From NCBI GenBank assembly GCA_963766175.1, contig CAVXZE010000009.1, positions 1-64,000 on the forward strand: a DNA stretch of 64,000 nucleotides, read 5' to 3'. This document shows, in pieces, positions 1-10,640 of this stretch (position 1 is its first letter; every line of letters starts with the position of its first letter). A program made the position numbers and the translations under genes. The stretch comes from CAVXZE01 sp963766175 (GTDB taxonomy: Bacteria; Myxococcota_A; UBA9160; UBA6930). The notes under the pieces are model-generated. The model ran no database searches, had not been told where the DNA came from, and saw nothing but the letters and a program-made list of their open reading frames with translations.

Positions 1-70
1 CTTACGGGATCGATTCGCGCGATTGGTACGGCCAGCAGATGCATCGGGTCAGAGGACGGCGAGCCTGCCG

Positions 71-850
71 CTACCCGACGCCGGGTGTGACGATGACTTC
101 GATCAGGCCCTCGACGGACCGGAGATGCTCGACGAACTTTCGAGGGCCGCGAAGCCTGTGCGCCGCGTCGTAGACGAGAACGATCAGCGAGTCATAGCGT
201 GACTGATCGGCCAGATAGCCGGCGGCGTCCGCGAGGATCTCTTCCTCGACCTGCGCAATGCTCGTCTCCTCGCCGATGAACTTCACCGCGATCAGCGTCC
301 GAAGCTCGGGGACACCGAAGTCCGGCTGGAACCTCCTGTCGATGAACTCCGGCAAGGAGTCCTCGCGATCGAGTCGATCGAACTGGGAGCGCAGCATGAT
401 CCACGCGATCTCCTGGACGTCGCGCTCGCAGCTCGGCGCCTCGCGAAGGGGCAGGCAGCACTCGCGGAAGCGGCGAAGTGTGTCCACCAAGGCACCCAGG
501 GGTCGCTCATCCCGGGGAACGTCCGTCTCCTTCGCGAGGCGGCGGACCTCGTCGATGATCTGGGTGAGCTGCAGGTAGCCCTCGTGGACGTGGAGGGTTC
601 GCCCGGACAAGAAGCCCGCCGCGATGAAGTTGGGATGGACCGAGGGCGGCGTTCCGCCCCCCGCCGCGGGCACGGAGATCTCCGAGCGACCCACGAACCG
701 CTCGATCAGATCCTCGAGCTCCCGGTAGACCTCGGAGATCTCCTGGGAGAGCGCCTCTCCCTCCGCGCTGGATTCGTACATCCGCGGGAGCTTTCGATCG
801 ATCAGGCCCCGCAGGTGCTCGAGCCTCTCCAACGCCTTCGCGTAGTCCAA
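71..850 (-). CDS. Hypothetical protein with C-terminal nuclease-like domain
   Basis: 259 residues. The N-terminal third (about 1-60) is rich in charged helices and could form a coiled coil. The C-terminal part (about 170-259) resembles the PD-(D/E)XK nuclease-like fold: an Asp in PDFGVPELR is followed by a strand ending AVKF, then a helix and the hydrophobic strand SLIVLVYDA. The usual Glu of the ExK motif appears to be Ala, so catalysis is doubtful. The start is a TTG preceded by GAGGTG; the first ATG lies about 24 codons inside. It stands alone, convergent with nothing recognisable. The family match comes from pattern recognition only; the function is unknown. Confidence 0.6.
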   Translation of the reverse strand: MDYAKALERLEHLRGLIDRKLPRMYESSAEGEALSQEISEVYRELEDLIERFVGRSEISVPAAGGGTPPSVHPNFIAAGFLSGRTLHVHEGYLQLTQIIDEVRRLAKETDVPRDERPLGALVDTLRRFRECCLPLREAPSCERDVQEIAWIMLRSQFDRLDREDSLPEFIDRRFQPDFGVPELRTLIAVKFIGEETSIAQVEEEILADAAGYLADQSRYDSLIVLVYDAAHRLRGPRKFVEHLRSVEGLIEVIVTPGVG

Positions 851-1060
851 GCTGGCACCTCGCCGCCCAGCGGCTTCGAGCTCACCGACTCAGGCAGAGT
901 CGATTGGCTCGCGTCGGGCGGCTCCATCGGAACCTGCAACCTCAGCCTCCAGAACCGGTAAAGCTGTCGGTCGGCGCTCTGCCGCTGCTCCTCCGTGTGG
1001 TCGGTCCAACCCCATCGAGTGCCGTTGGCGGGTTTCCGGTAGGCCTCGATGTTCCTAGAT

Positions 1061-1092
1061 GGGAACGCCCCGGCCTCCACCGGGGCGTTCCC
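1061..1092 (-). terminator. Hairpin terminator downstream of secreted protein gene
   Basis: A perfect 13-bp inverted repeat (GGGAACGCCCCGG and its complement) encloses a 6-base loop. It lies about 30 bases past the likely stop of the secreted protein read leftwards. No U-run follows, so it may be a bidirectional or Rho-assisted stop. Confidence 0.6.
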
Positions 1093-1121
1093 TGGATCCG
1101 GTCTGCTGCAGCGCGGAGCTG

Positions 1122-1629
1122 CTACGGCACAGTGAGTTCGCCCTCGACAGTTGACCTGGTGGCCGACGGTGCCGGGGGCGGGGCTGAGCGACACGAACTC
1201 GGTCTCTACGAACAAGGTCCCCGAAGCGCCCTCGAAGCGGCCGCTTCCGCCCACGATCATGTATTCGGAGACAGTCTTGCCGGTACCGTCGACGCTGACG
1301 CAGTTGAACCCTGAGGTGAGCACCCCGTACGCCTGGGAGAGGTCGGCACTGGTCGCCACCGCTTCGCCTTCCAGCAGCGAGGCCTCAAAGTCGAAGCCGG
1401 CGCACCGCTCCGTAGCCAGGCCGTAGGGGCCCGCCTGCCCACGCGTGCGGTAGCTAGCCTTTCCCGGTGCGCCCCTCGCTTCCGCGATGCAGTCGTTCTC
1501 CCCCGTCGCCGAAGTTACACAGCTTCCAGCGGTCTCCTGGTCGACCCGAATCTGCCCCGCCTGCGCTGCTGGCGTCAGAAACAGTCCGAACGTCGCGCAC
1601 GCGCCGAGGATCTGGAGTTTGCGAAACAT
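1122..1629 (-). CDS. Secreted hypothetical protein, probable C-terminal frameshift
   Basis: The ORF starts with a clear Sec signal peptide (cleavage after AAQAG-like residues near 23) and continues with a beta-rich domain containing the segment GGSGRFEGASGTLFVETEF, typical of small secreted proteins of unknown function. As written, the frame runs past the hairpin terminator and overlaps the neighbouring gene down to about 802. Removing one G near 1131-1136 would give the ending GELTVP and a stop at 1122-1124, just before the terminator, so I place the true end there. One extra base, real or erroneous, is the likely explanation. Confidence 0.6.
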
Positions 1630-1802
1630 GATTGGCCTCCTCGAAGCCCTGGGGGCTTCTGGTTCACCGTGAGTCCTCGGGACCCGCCTTCGGTGCGCCT
1701 TGCGGCCGTCGGAGGTCCCTTCGGTGGACTCGGTGATCGGACCACACGTACCATCCCGCCGCAGGGCGAACTTGACGGTAACTTGACGATTCGGGGGAGC
1801 GG

Positions 1803-4800
1803 TGGGAAAAGCGCTACCGCCGGAGCAGCCTCGGCGCGCCGGGTCACCGCCGCCATGCCGAGCTCGTCGGCGGTCGCGCAGGCCTGGTCGAGGAGCGCCT
1901 CGGCGCGCCGGCGGTCCTCGCTGCCGCCGCGCTCGAGGAGCAGCGCGGCGTACGCGAGCTGTGTCACGGCAATCCAGGGACGCGCGCCCATCCGGGTGTC
2001 GGCAGCCAGGGCGACCTCGAAGTGGCGCTCCGCCTCGTCGAAGCGCCCCAGCGCACGCGCCAGCATCCCGAGCGCACGCGAGGCACAGCCGAGGATCAGG
2101 TGAGCGCCGAGGAGCATCTGGAGGCCGGCTTCGGGCTCCAGCTCGGCGAGCAGCCGCTCGCACCGCCCCCGGTCTCCCAGGTCCGCCGCGACCTCCGACA
2201 GCATGCCGAGGCACGCGACGCGGTCACCTTCCGCGAGCAGCTCGACCGCGTCCGGTACCACGGCCTCGAGGAGTCGTCGTGCCGCATCGCGGTCACCCAG
2301 TCGGTGGAGCCACATACATCCGCTTGCAGCGCTCGCTCGCCGCCCACCGCCCCGCTTCGGAGAATGACGCTCTCCAGCGGTGGCAGTGGCGTCATCTCGC
2401 TGAGACGCCCCTGGAAGAAGCGCAGACACGTCCGTCAGCTCAGTCGCCATGCCGGGAGCCCAGCTCACCACGCCGGGCCCGAGCTCGCTCAGGGCTCTTG
2501 CGATCCGGGTCTCGGCCTCGTCGAAGCGGCCCTCCCAGAGCGCGCGCCCTGCCCGAAACACCGGCGGGAGGACGCGCTTTGCGGGCTCTCCGGTCCGCTC
2601 TGCCCACTCCTCGACGAGGCGGAGCTCGGCTTCGGACTCGCTCGCCCGACCCTGCACGAGGAGCTCGTGGTAGCGCATAGAGTGCGCCGTCGCACGCCCA
2701 GTCCGCGACGCCGGCGGCCTCGGTGACGCGTACCATCCGGGTCGTGAGCGCCAGCCTCTGGTCCGCGCGGCCAGGCCGGTGGCCCAGCATCCAGCAGGCG
2801 TAGAGAGCGGGCGATGTCGCCCTCAAGTCCCCGAGACGCTCGGCCATGGCGAGCGCCTCGGCGGCGAGGCGGTCGCGCCTCTCGAGGGTCAAGAAGGGGA
2901 TCCAGGTCAGGCGCGCCATCACCATCGCACGGCGGTGCGAGTCGCCCTCCGGTAACACTGCCAGCGCCCTCTCGAGCAGCGACAGACACTCGGCCCAGGT
3001 ATCCGGGAGCGAGGCGTCCGAAGACACCTTGATCGCTCCGAGCGCCGCATCGGCCAGCAGCGCGGCGTCGCCAGCGGCCCCCGCGAGCTCCGAAGCCCGC
3101 GCGAACGCCTCGAACGCCCGCCTCTCCCGCCCAGCGCAGTGGAGGCTCCACGCCAGCGCGAAGGCGAGCTGGCCGGCGCGCCCCGGCTCGCGAGCCGCCT
3201 CCCGGTCGTAGAGCTGCACCGCGCGCTCGTGGTGGACCACCGCCTCGTCGAAGGCGAGTCGCTCGAAGGCCACGTCCCCGGCACGGCGCGCCCAGGCCAC
3301 CGCGGCCTCCCGCTCCGAAAGCGGCAGCGCCGCCGCGAGATGGCGCGCCAGCTCGCCCGCGTGACTGTCGAGGTCGCCGCGGTGGTGCGACTCGATCGCC
3401 CCGGCGATCCGGTGGTGAAGCTCGCGTGCGCGGCCCTCCGCGACGCCGGCGCTCACCGCCTCGTGCACCAGCGCGTGGGCGAAGCGCCACCCCAGGTGCT
3501 GCGGGTCGGGAACCACCAGACCGGCCCGGACCGCGCCGTCGAGCGCCTCGGCCACCTCCTCCCGGCTCCGCCCAGTGGCCTGCGACACCACGGCCGCCTC
3601 GAAATGCGCGCCCGCCACCGCCGCCGCCTCCAGCACCTCCAGCGCGGGGGACGGCAGGCGGTGCAGACGACCGCGCAGCACGCTCTCCAGAAGAGGCGGA
3701 ACGAACGCCGCCTCGCCCCGGGAGTCGAGCACCTCGAGCGCGAGCTGGCGCACGAAGAAGGGGTTCCCGTCCGAGCGCGCCGCGATCGCGGCGATCCGCT
3801 CCTCGGAGACGCGGGAGCCGCAGAGGCGCTCCACCAGCGAGGCGATCTCGCCCGGCTCGAGACCCCGCAGCTCGATCCGCTCGAAGCGGCCCACCCGGCT
3901 GAGCGCCTCGAGCGTCTCGCAGAGAGGGTGGCCGTCGACCACCTCGGCCTCGCGCAGCGTGGCGACCAGCAGCACCCGCGCCTGCGCCATCTCGCGAGCC
4001 AGGAACTCGAGCAGACGGAGCGAGGAGGGGTCGGCCCACTGGAGATCGTCGAGAAGCAAGAGCAGCGTGCGGTCGGTCGCGGCGGCTCGGAGAAAGGCCG
4101 CGATCGCGTCGAAGAGGCGAAAGCGCGAGCCCTCCGGCGAGCCCTCGAGGGCGGGCACCAGCCCGCGTGACGCGCACCCCGAGCTCCGGGACCAGGCGGA
4201 CCAGCGCCGTGGCGGAAACACGCAGAGCACCGCCCAGCGCCTCGTCGTCGACGGCGTCGACGAGACCGCGCAGGATGCGGAGCCACGGCCAGTAGGGCTG
4301 TGCGCCGGGCTGGGACGCGCACCATCCCGTCAGCACCAGCGGGGGGTTGCCCGCGGTGGACGCGCCGCGGACCAGCTCCTCGGCCGTCCGCGTCTTGCCG
4401 ATCCCCGGCTCGCCGGTCAGCAGCACGATCCGGCCACGGCCCCTCGACACCTCCTCGAGGGCTTCGCCGAGCCCCGCCAGCACCTCGGCGCGCCCCACGA
4501 AGTCGCCGCGCTCCAAGCTCGCCTCCGCGGATCCGAGCGTCGCCTCGGCCGACCTCTCCTGCACGGGTGCGACGAAGCGGAAGCCGCGGCCACGCAGAGT
4601 GTGCACGAAGCACTGCTCCGCGCCCGTGTCCCGCAGCGCCCGCCGGACCCTGCGGATCGCAAACGAGAGCGAGTCGTCCGCCACCGCGACGCCGGGCCAG
4701 ACGCGCTGGAGGAGCTCCCCCTTGGAGACGACGCGCTGGCGGTGGCGGATCAGATGCCGGAGCACCGCAAAGGGCTTCGGCTCCAGAGGCACCAAGGCGC

Positions 4801-4861
4801 CTGCCCTGCGCAGCTCTCCTCGCGCCTCGTCGAGCTCGAACTCGCCGAACGCGTAGATCAT
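1803..4861 (-). pseudogene. Winged-helix / AAA ATPase / TPR transcriptional regulator, two frameshifts
   Basis: Three reading frames join into one protein of about 1000 residues. Residues 1-100 form an OmpR/CadC-type winged helix (FGEFELDEARGELRR start, VWPGVAVADDSLS). Next comes an AAA_16-type ATPase with Walker A GEPGIGKT and Walker B LLLLLDDLQWAD, and then TPR-like helical repeats to the end. The frame changes near 4165 and again near 2677, each by one base, with homology continuing across both breaks. The 3' boundary near 1803 is approximate. The family couples signal sensing by TPRs to DNA binding. Two clean indels in an otherwise intact gene suggest recent decay or sequencing error. Confidence 0.7.
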
Positions 4862-4864
4862 CGC

Positions 4865-4960
4865 CTATGACACACCGGCCAGCACCGTGATGCCCACCAC
4901 GGCACTGATGCCGGCTTCGTGGTCGCTCAGCCAGGTGAAGATGCTGGAAAGCGCATCCAT
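4865..4960 (-). CDS. 31-residue single-helix membrane ORF, possible truncated leader
   Basis: MDALSSIFTWLSDHEAGISA followed by a hydrophobic helix and stop. The sequence resembles the N-terminal membrane anchor of adenylate-cyclase or TPR membrane proteins but ends after about 31 residues. It stops four bases before the regulator start codon. It may be a remnant of a longer gene or a small leader peptide. Confidence 0.35.
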   Translation of the reverse strand: MDALSSIFTWLSDHEAGISAVVGITVLAGVS

Positions 4961-5077
4961 GCCCCGAGCCCCCGCCCCGGGCCGATTCTAACGTGAAACC
5001 CGACCGGGCGGACAGCAGATTCAGGGACGGTGAAGACCGCCAGCCCTAGGGGTGGTCAGGCGGGGGTCTCTGCTGCC

Positions 5078-5719
5078 TTACTTCCGCTCGCGCATTCCGC
5101 GCAGCGCGAGAGCGACGAGACCGGTAGCGAGAAGGAGAGCCGTGGTTGGCTCCGGCACCACGCCGCCCACGGTCTCCGAGCCCGGGCAAGTGCTCGTGCC
5201 CTGGATGTGAAGCGCCATCTGCGCCTCGATGCCGCCGCTGGTGAAGCTGCTCTCAAGAAGGTCTGAGAGAGTGAGGGATTGATCTGCGGAGAGCGTGAAA
5301 TCGGCGAGAGTCAGCAGGCCGTTTCCGCTGGGGCCGCCGCCGTTTCCCAGGTTCACCCCGAAGTCAAAGGAACTGCCTGCGCCACCAGCCACCGAGGGGC
5401 TGGTGAGCACGCTATAGGCCGCGTTCGGTGCATTGCTCGACGTGATGTTGAGACCCGTGAACGTCCCTACGAGGTTGAAGTAGAACTCGTGCGCGTCCTC
5501 GCCAACCCCGAGCAGGCCGTTGAGCATGACGCTGAAGTCCAGGTCGTCGCCGTTTTGCGTCACGGTGACCGTCGCGTAGGCGGCGTCAGGCTCGACTCCG
5601 TCGAACTCGCTCGTGAGGTCGAACGACAGGGCAGTAGCCTGCGTCACGAAGACGAGCATGGTGGCGAGAACGAGGGTCAACGCGGTGGAAGCGCGGAACG
5701 GTCCCAGAAAGGCAAACAT
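5078..5719 (-). CDS. PEP-CTERM sorting domain protein
   Basis: 213 residues. The N-terminal signal peptide (about 1-30) is followed by a beta-rich secreted domain of about 150 residues, then the tripartite PEP-CTERM tail: VPEP, a hydrophobic helix (TTALLLATGLVALAL) and the basic cluster RGMRERK. In this family an exosortase removes the tail during export to the cell surface or exopolysaccharide. No exosortase lies in the window. The start ATG at 5719 is well placed before the signal peptide. The specific function is unknown. Confidence 0.85.
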   Translation of the reverse strand: MFAFLGPFRASTALTLVLATMLVFVTQATALSFDLTSEFDGVEPDAAYATVTVTQNGDDLDFSVMLNGLLGVGEDAHEFYFNLVGTFTGLNITSSNAPNAAYSVLTSPSVAGGAGSSFDFGVNLGNGGGPSGNGLLTLADFTLSADQSLTLSDLLESSFTSGGIEAQMALHIQGTSTCPGSETVGGVVPEPTTALLLATGLVALALRGMRERK

Positions 5720-5907
5720 GGCAAGAGGCCTCCGTCGGCACCCCTTCCCAAGAGCGATGCGATCGAGTTGCTAGGGAGAAGTGGTCATTCCGGTAGAAAT
5801 ATGTCAAAAACCCTACGATTCCCCCCTCGGGGGGACTGCCCCGTTGGAGTTCATTCCTTGGGAGGAGAACGGGGTCTTGTCGGGCGGCGACAGCAGAGCC
5901 AGCTGGT

Positions 5908-7226
5908 TGTGCCGGTCAAGAAGGTCATCTCGGCCAGAAGCCATCTCCGAAGACCGGCCAGCGATGGGCGGGTGGATAGGAAGACCGGCCCGCGATGCAG
6001 GATCCTTCGACAGCCGCTGCGGCCGGTGCGCTCGTCTGATCGTTGGGCGGCGGCTCGTGCGTTGCCAGAGTGAGGAGCGCGAAGCGGTGGGCGCTCAGGC
6101 AGCGCGTCGGTATCGGTGATGGAGACCACCGACTTGGGGCTTGGCCACGATTCGCCCTTGGCTCGGTGGCTCTATCTCCCGCGGCCGCGGAGCGTTGCCA
6201 TCGAGGGACTGGTGGGGCCGCGAGTCGTGGTAATACGCGAAGTACTCACGTAGAACGCGCCGCAGATGAGCTTCGCTGATCACGAGGATGTGATCGAGGC
6301 ATTCTCTCCGGATCGAGCCGATCATCCTCTCGACGTATGGCGATTGCCACGGCGAGCGAGGTGCAATGAGAACCTCTTCGATTCCCATGCCGCCAACCCG
6401 ATTCGCGAAGTAGGAACCATAGATCCCGTCGCGGTCACGGAGCAGATACCTGGGCGCCGTGTCGTACGGGAATGCTTCCACGATCTGCTGGGTGGTCCAG
6501 CGCGCCGTCGGATGACTTGTGACGTTGAAGTGAACGACCGTCCGTCGATGGTGCCTGAGAACCACAAAGCAGATGAGGATGCGGAAGTTCAGGGTCACGA
6601 CGGTGAAGAAGTCGATCGCCGCGATCTCGCGCGGGAGTGGTTCTTCAAGAAGACGCGCCATCCCTGCGAAGGTGGCTTGCGTCCGCGAACCATGTTCTTG
6701 GCCACCGTCCGCTCGGCGACCTCGTAGCCGAGCAGAGGAAGCTCCGAGCGGATCCGGCGTCGTCCCCAGGTGGGATTCTCGCGGGACATGCGACGGATGA
6801 GGGCACGGACCTCCGCGTCGAGCTTGGGACGGCCGCAGCGGCTCCGTGACTTCCAGCGCCAGCAGAGGCGGAAGCCCTGGCGGGGCCAGCGGATCACCGT
6901 CTCGGGCTGGACAACGATCAGGCTCGACCGCCAGCCTCGCCACAGGCGGGAGAGCCAGACCCAGAAGATCCGGTCTCGCCGATGGAGCCTCGGGCGCTTC
7001 ACCGAGCGCTGGAGGATGACGATCTGATGGCGGAGAGCGAGGTTCTCCGCGGCGAGTGCGGCGCGACTCTGGAGCAGCTGCCGGAGGAGGGCGGTGACGA
7101 GTTGCAGTGCGCCCATTGAGGCTCCCGTGTGCGAGGACTGCCCCGAGCGTACCGCGTAGACTCACTTGGACCTATAGACGAAAAATGTAAACGATGGCGG
7201 GAAGTTCCGAGTATTTGACCGGGACA
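5908..7226 (-). mobile_element. 1.32-kb rve-type insertion sequence
   Basis: The ends are imperfect inverted repeats: TGTGCCGGTCAAGAA at 5908 and TGTCCCGGTCAAATA read inward from 7226. They enclose one frameshifted DDE transposase gene. No target duplication is evident. Related right ends recur at 12190 and 43221, so this IS type has been active in this genome. Confidence 0.7.
6095..7116 (-). pseudogene. Integrase-core (rve) transposase, frameshifted
   Basis: The N-terminal half (7116 to about 6640) has the helix-turn-helix region and the motif RRMSRENPTWGRRRIRSEL. The C-terminal half, in another frame, carries the DDE core (IDFFTVVTL, LLRDRDGIYG, APRSPWQSPYVERMIGS). The frame breaks near 6632, where CTCGCGCGGG stands against CTCGCGGG in the related copy at 43812; the two extra bases destroy the frame. 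An intact copy would be about 340 residues. Confidence 0.8.
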
Positions 7227-7246
7227 GCACCAGGACGGTGGGGTTG

Positions 7247-7831
7247 TCACGAGAGATCATGCTCGGAAAACGCCTTCAGGAGGCCGCTCAGCAGAAGGCG
7301 ATCATTGCAGAAACCTGAGTGGCCCGGCCTACGGCCTCGCATGCTGTACTTATCGACGACCGAGAGATCGCCGGCTCGAAGCCGCTTGGCGATTCGATCC
7401 AGGCGCTTGTCGTGCTCGCGCACCGAGCGGTACTGAAGACCCGTGCAGGTCTTGCACCCGAACTGTCGCTTGTCGGGCAGGGCGAACAACATCCGCGTTG
7501 TCTTCTCGCAGCCCGGGCAGACGGCGTGGATGCGCTCGTGGAAACCGACGCCGACCGGCTTGAGCCGGAAGTGCAGGACTGCTTTGTCGCTAACGTGATC
7601 GGCTGCGATCAAGGCCAACTCGCGTGAGCCATCGTCGCTGGCCGGCGAGAAGTGCAGCAACCACTGGGAGTGAAGCCGGCCTCGCACGGCGAAGTTCGTG
7701 GTGGCAACAGCCTCACCAGGCTGGCTAAGAGCGGAGCGCAGCTCAGGTGACAACAAGTCGATTCTTAGCGACTCCTCGACCAGCGGTGCTGGTGTGTGAT
7801 TGCGCCAGCGTGTTGATCCGTGTCCGCCCAC
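7247..7831 (-). CDS. Hypothetical protein with zinc ribbon
   Basis: 194 residues from a GTG start. A four-cysteine zinc ribbon (CPGC about 103-106 and CKTC about 125-128) is followed by the conserved stretch GLQYRSVREHDKRLDRI. Proteins with this ribbon are common on phages and mobile elements, with no assigned function. It abuts the left end of the 1.32-kb IS, so the IS may have landed just past its stop. It could bind nucleic acid; that is inference. Confidence 0.55.
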   Translation of the reverse strand: MGGHGSTRWRNHTPAPLVEESLRIDLLSPELRSALSQPGEAVATTNFAVRGRLHSQWLLHFSPASDDGSRELALIAADHVSDKAVLHFRLKPVGVGFHERIHAVCPGCEKTTRMLFALPDKRQFGCKTCTGLQYRSVREHDKRLDRIAKRLRAGDLSVVDKYSMRGRRPGHSGFCNDRLLLSGLLKAFSEHDLS

Positions 7832-7981
7832 CGGGTTTTCCTAACTGTTAAAGGTGTACATAGTGTCTACTTATGTGCAAGCCAGGAGGTCAGAGAAGGC
7901 GGGCATGAAGTGGACTCGCTGGGACCGGCGCGGGCGCGGAGGAACCTCCACCCGCATCATCACTAGCTGAGTGCCAGCGTG

Positions 7982-8353
7982 TTATGGGCGCCCAGCTCCA
8001 AGCTCGCCGCGCCTCGCCCAGGCCAGGAAGGCGCAGAGAACCAGAAGAGAGGCGGCCGGGAGTGCATGCACCAGCGGGTCGTAGATGGCGTGTTGGACCA
8101 CCGCCCCGCCCGTGACGAGGACCAGCCCCGTCGCCGCCAGGGGTGCGAGTCGCGGGAGGAAGAGTCCTACCGCGCCAGCAACCTCGGCGGCACCAATGAA
8201 GTACATGAAGCCCATGGTGAAGCCGAAACGTCTGAAGGTCTCGACCGCCAGCTCGGCACCGATCAGCTTGGCTACCCCTACGCCGAGAAAGGCGACGGCG
8301 ACCACGGCGCTGAGGATTGTGATCGACCGGGAAGGTGTTCTTTTTCCCGTCAC
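7982..8353 (-). CDS. DoxX-like membrane protein
   Basis: 123 residues with four predicted membrane helices. The layout, including the conserved segment GFTMGFMYFIGAAEVAGAVGL, matches the DoxX-like (DoxX_2) family of small inner-membrane proteins. The start is a GTG. DoxX relatives have been linked to thiosulfate or thiol redox, but most members, including this type, have no proven role. It stands alone. Confidence 0.75.
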   Translation of the reverse strand: MTGKRTPSRSITILSAVVAVAFLGVGVAKLIGAELAVETFRRFGFTMGFMYFIGAAEVAGAVGLFLPRLAPLAATGLVLVTGGAVVQHAIYDPLVHALPAASLLVLCAFLAWARRGELGAGRP

Positions 8354-9030
8354 TGGATGCGCCTCTCTGATTCCTTCTGCCCGACTCCCTAGTGGGAAAG
8401 GTATCCCAGGGGAGGAAGGTGTCCATTGACCTGATCATGGGCAACTCCTGGCGGCCTAGTGTCGCCGGCACGGTCAACCTTGCGGCACAGCCGGTCTCAG
8501 AGGAGGCTTGCCCCCTTGCCCGCGTTGCAGTCCGAGCAGGCCGCCCCGAGGTTCTCCAGCTGCGCGTTTCGGACCGTCGTTAAGGCGGGATCTGGACGGT
8601 TGTCCGGTTCCCGAAGACCAGATCGTGGCGAGGGGGCTTCTTCGTGTGACTCTTGCGAGTGGTGGCTCCTTCGTGGTTGGTTACCCCCTCCGTACCACAC
8701 GGAGGGTGAAGGAGCCGCCGCTCTCAATTCTCTAAATCAACTGGATCTGGGACATCCCCGTTGGAAACGCGACACCATGAACTGTGGTAAGTCGGTGATC
8801 CAACAGCGCCTACCCCAAATGCGTGGTGGCGTTTCCCCGCGCCGGGACCATGAGATTCCGAGTTGGGTGGGCGGCTCGCGGCAGGAGTGAGCGTAGCTAG
8901 AGCCCACCACAGCCAAGGTCTGCATCCATGTACTCGATAAGTCTCGATAAGTGCCAACGCCGGCCCGCGATCCTTTAGGATCGTCAGCACGCGCCATTCC
9001 GGTCGCGCATCAACAACCGCAGGGGGAACC
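8354..9030. other. Gene-poor stretch with possible HNH remnant and hairpin
   Basis: No convincing full gene is seen. On the minus strand near 8500-8560 the peptide ENLGAACSDCNAGKG resembles the end of an HNH endonuclease zinc site, with no N-terminal remainder. A 7-bp hairpin (CCCTCCG, 7-base loop, CGGAGGG) lies at about 8686-8706. The rest appears non-coding. Confidence 0.3.
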
Positions 9031-9411
9031 ATGACCAAAATCATCGGTCTGATCTGTGTAGGTGTACTCTTGGGCATTTCTGTGGCCGCCAATGCGGATT
9101 CCGGCGTCGAGGAAATCTGGCAGTGCACCCTCAAGGAGGGGAAGAAGATCGAGGATGCGATGGCAGCGAACACGGACTGGGTGAAGTGGGTGAACACCAA
9201 TGTTGCTGGTGGCGGGATTCAGAGTTTGACGGCGACGGCCATCGTGGGGGACATGTCCAGCTTCATCTTTATCGACTCATTTCCTAGCTTGGAGTCCTGG
9301 GCAGCGATGAAGACTGCGCTCGAGTCTCCAGAGGGCAAGAAGGTCGAAGCTGCGATCAATGAAGTTGTCCAGTGTACTGAGAATAGGGTGTATAGATCGA
9401 CGCCGAACTGA
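9031..9411 (+). CDS. Small secreted hypothetical protein
   Basis: 126 residues. A Sec signal peptide ends near residue 23 (ANA-DSG). The mature part has two conserved cysteines (EIWQCTLKEGKK and VQCTEN), which may form a disulfide, and the pattern IVGDMSSFIFIDSFP. Similar short periplasmic proteins of unknown function occur in environmental proteobacteria. A GGGGGAA ribosome site precedes the ATG. It is monocistronic. Confidence 0.7.
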   Translation: MTKIIGLICVGVLLGISVAANADSGVEEIWQCTLKEGKKIEDAMAANTDWVKWVNTNVAGGGIQSLTATAIVGDMSSFIFIDSFPSLESWAAMKTALESPEGKKVEAAINEVVQCTENRVYRSTPN

Positions 9412-9545
9412 TTGATGGACTGATTCGAGCTGAGAGCCGGGTATCGCTCATGGACCGGAGGGATGCCCGGCTGCCTCACTGTTGTCGGTACGGCAGAGGG
9501 TCGATGCCCGTCTGGCGCTCGGCCAAGCCTCCCCGAGTTCGCAGC

Positions 9546-10347
9546 TCATCGACATACGTCCGAGGCATTACAGGCACACCCCCGGCCCTTGCGGCAGGTG
9601 TACCTTCGGCTGATGCACGAGTTCCCGCATGCCCTTCCCGCGCTGCAGATCCGGCAGCATTGGGATCGGGGAATGCAGTCTCTCGCGGGTTGGCTCGAGG
9701 ATTCGCTTGGAAGCCATTGGGCCGACGCGGCGACTTCCCGCGTGTAAACGAAGCCAACACCCGGGCTTCCGTGATCGGGATCTGCGCCGTCATCCAGAGG
9801 TGTCCGGTCAGATCTGGGCGATTCGCTCTGCGCCTCCCGCTTGTCTTCCGCCCAAAGACCGCGCTGAGCTTCGCGGGCTTCGCGCTCCGCCTCACGGAAT
9901 TCCTCCATCCTCGAGAACGGGAAGCGCGTGTAAGCGTGCCCGTAGCCTTGCCGGATGATCTCCAGGTTGAGGAGTGATTCGTCGGGCAGGTAGACGTAGG
10001 CGAGGGTGCGGCCATAGCGGTCGTGGGTGGCGGTCTCCGCGTCGTATTCGAGCCGGACCTGCTTGCCCTCGGCCATCTCGCCGGGTGAACTCGCTGGCCT
10101 CTTTGCCGAACCGCTCGACCGGCTTGTTGGGGTGAACCGTTTCTGGTGTGTCCACACCGATCAGACGGACTCGCTCGCCCCCATCCAAGACCACCGTGTC
10201 GCCGTCGATCACACGGGTGACGGTTCTCTGGTCCTGCCCCTGTGCGCCGGCTGCGAAGATTGCAGCCAAAGCGGCAGCCACCACTGGGAAAAGACGATAC
10301 CCGCGCCAGCTTGGCCGGAGACGACAGCTCCAAGCTCTGGTCGTCAT
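9546..10347 (-). pseudogene. Staphylococcal-type thermonuclease with extra Cys-rich tail, frameshifted
   Basis: The chosen ATG (10347) follows GGGAGA and a signal peptide. The first frame has the SNase core VIDGDTVVLDGGERVRLIGVD; the second supplies EYDAETATHDRYGRTLAYVY, containing the catalytic-site Asp/Arg region. A one-base shift near 10085 separates them. After the nuclease domain comes a cysteine-rich tail with the segments ACGNSCIS and CRKGRGCAC, found in a subset of these enzymes. If the shift is a sequence error, the protein would be an exported Ca-dependent nuclease of about 265 residues. Confidence 0.7.
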
Positions 10348-10379
10348 GTCATTCTCCCGAAAATGAGCAGCTGGGTTCA

Positions 10380-10560
10380 CTCATCGGCAGAAAAGGGGCG
10401 GGATGTGAGGTTGTGGCTGATGACGCAGCGGGCGCTTCCGCGCTCCGCCTTGGGCAAGGCCATCGGGTACACGAGCGGTCTGTGGCCGGGGCTCGTGCGG
10501 TTCCTCGGAGACCCGAAGATTCCACTGGACACCAACCGCGCGGAGCGCGCCCTTGACTCG
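10380..10560 (+). pseudogene. IS66-type transposase fragment
   Basis: A short stretch in one frame reads LPRSALGKAIGYTSGLWPGL and continues LVRFLGDPKIPLDTNRAERAL, matching the C-terminal core of IS66 transposases. Neither end of the gene nor any inverted repeats remain. It is a dead remnant between the nuclease and the next gene. Confidence 0.65.
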
Positions 10561-10640
10561 CCACAGCCCGCGGCGTCACAATGATCTTCCCGGGCCCCGG
10601 AAGGGGCGGACACTCGTGACCCGTAGCGGGAGGGAGCACC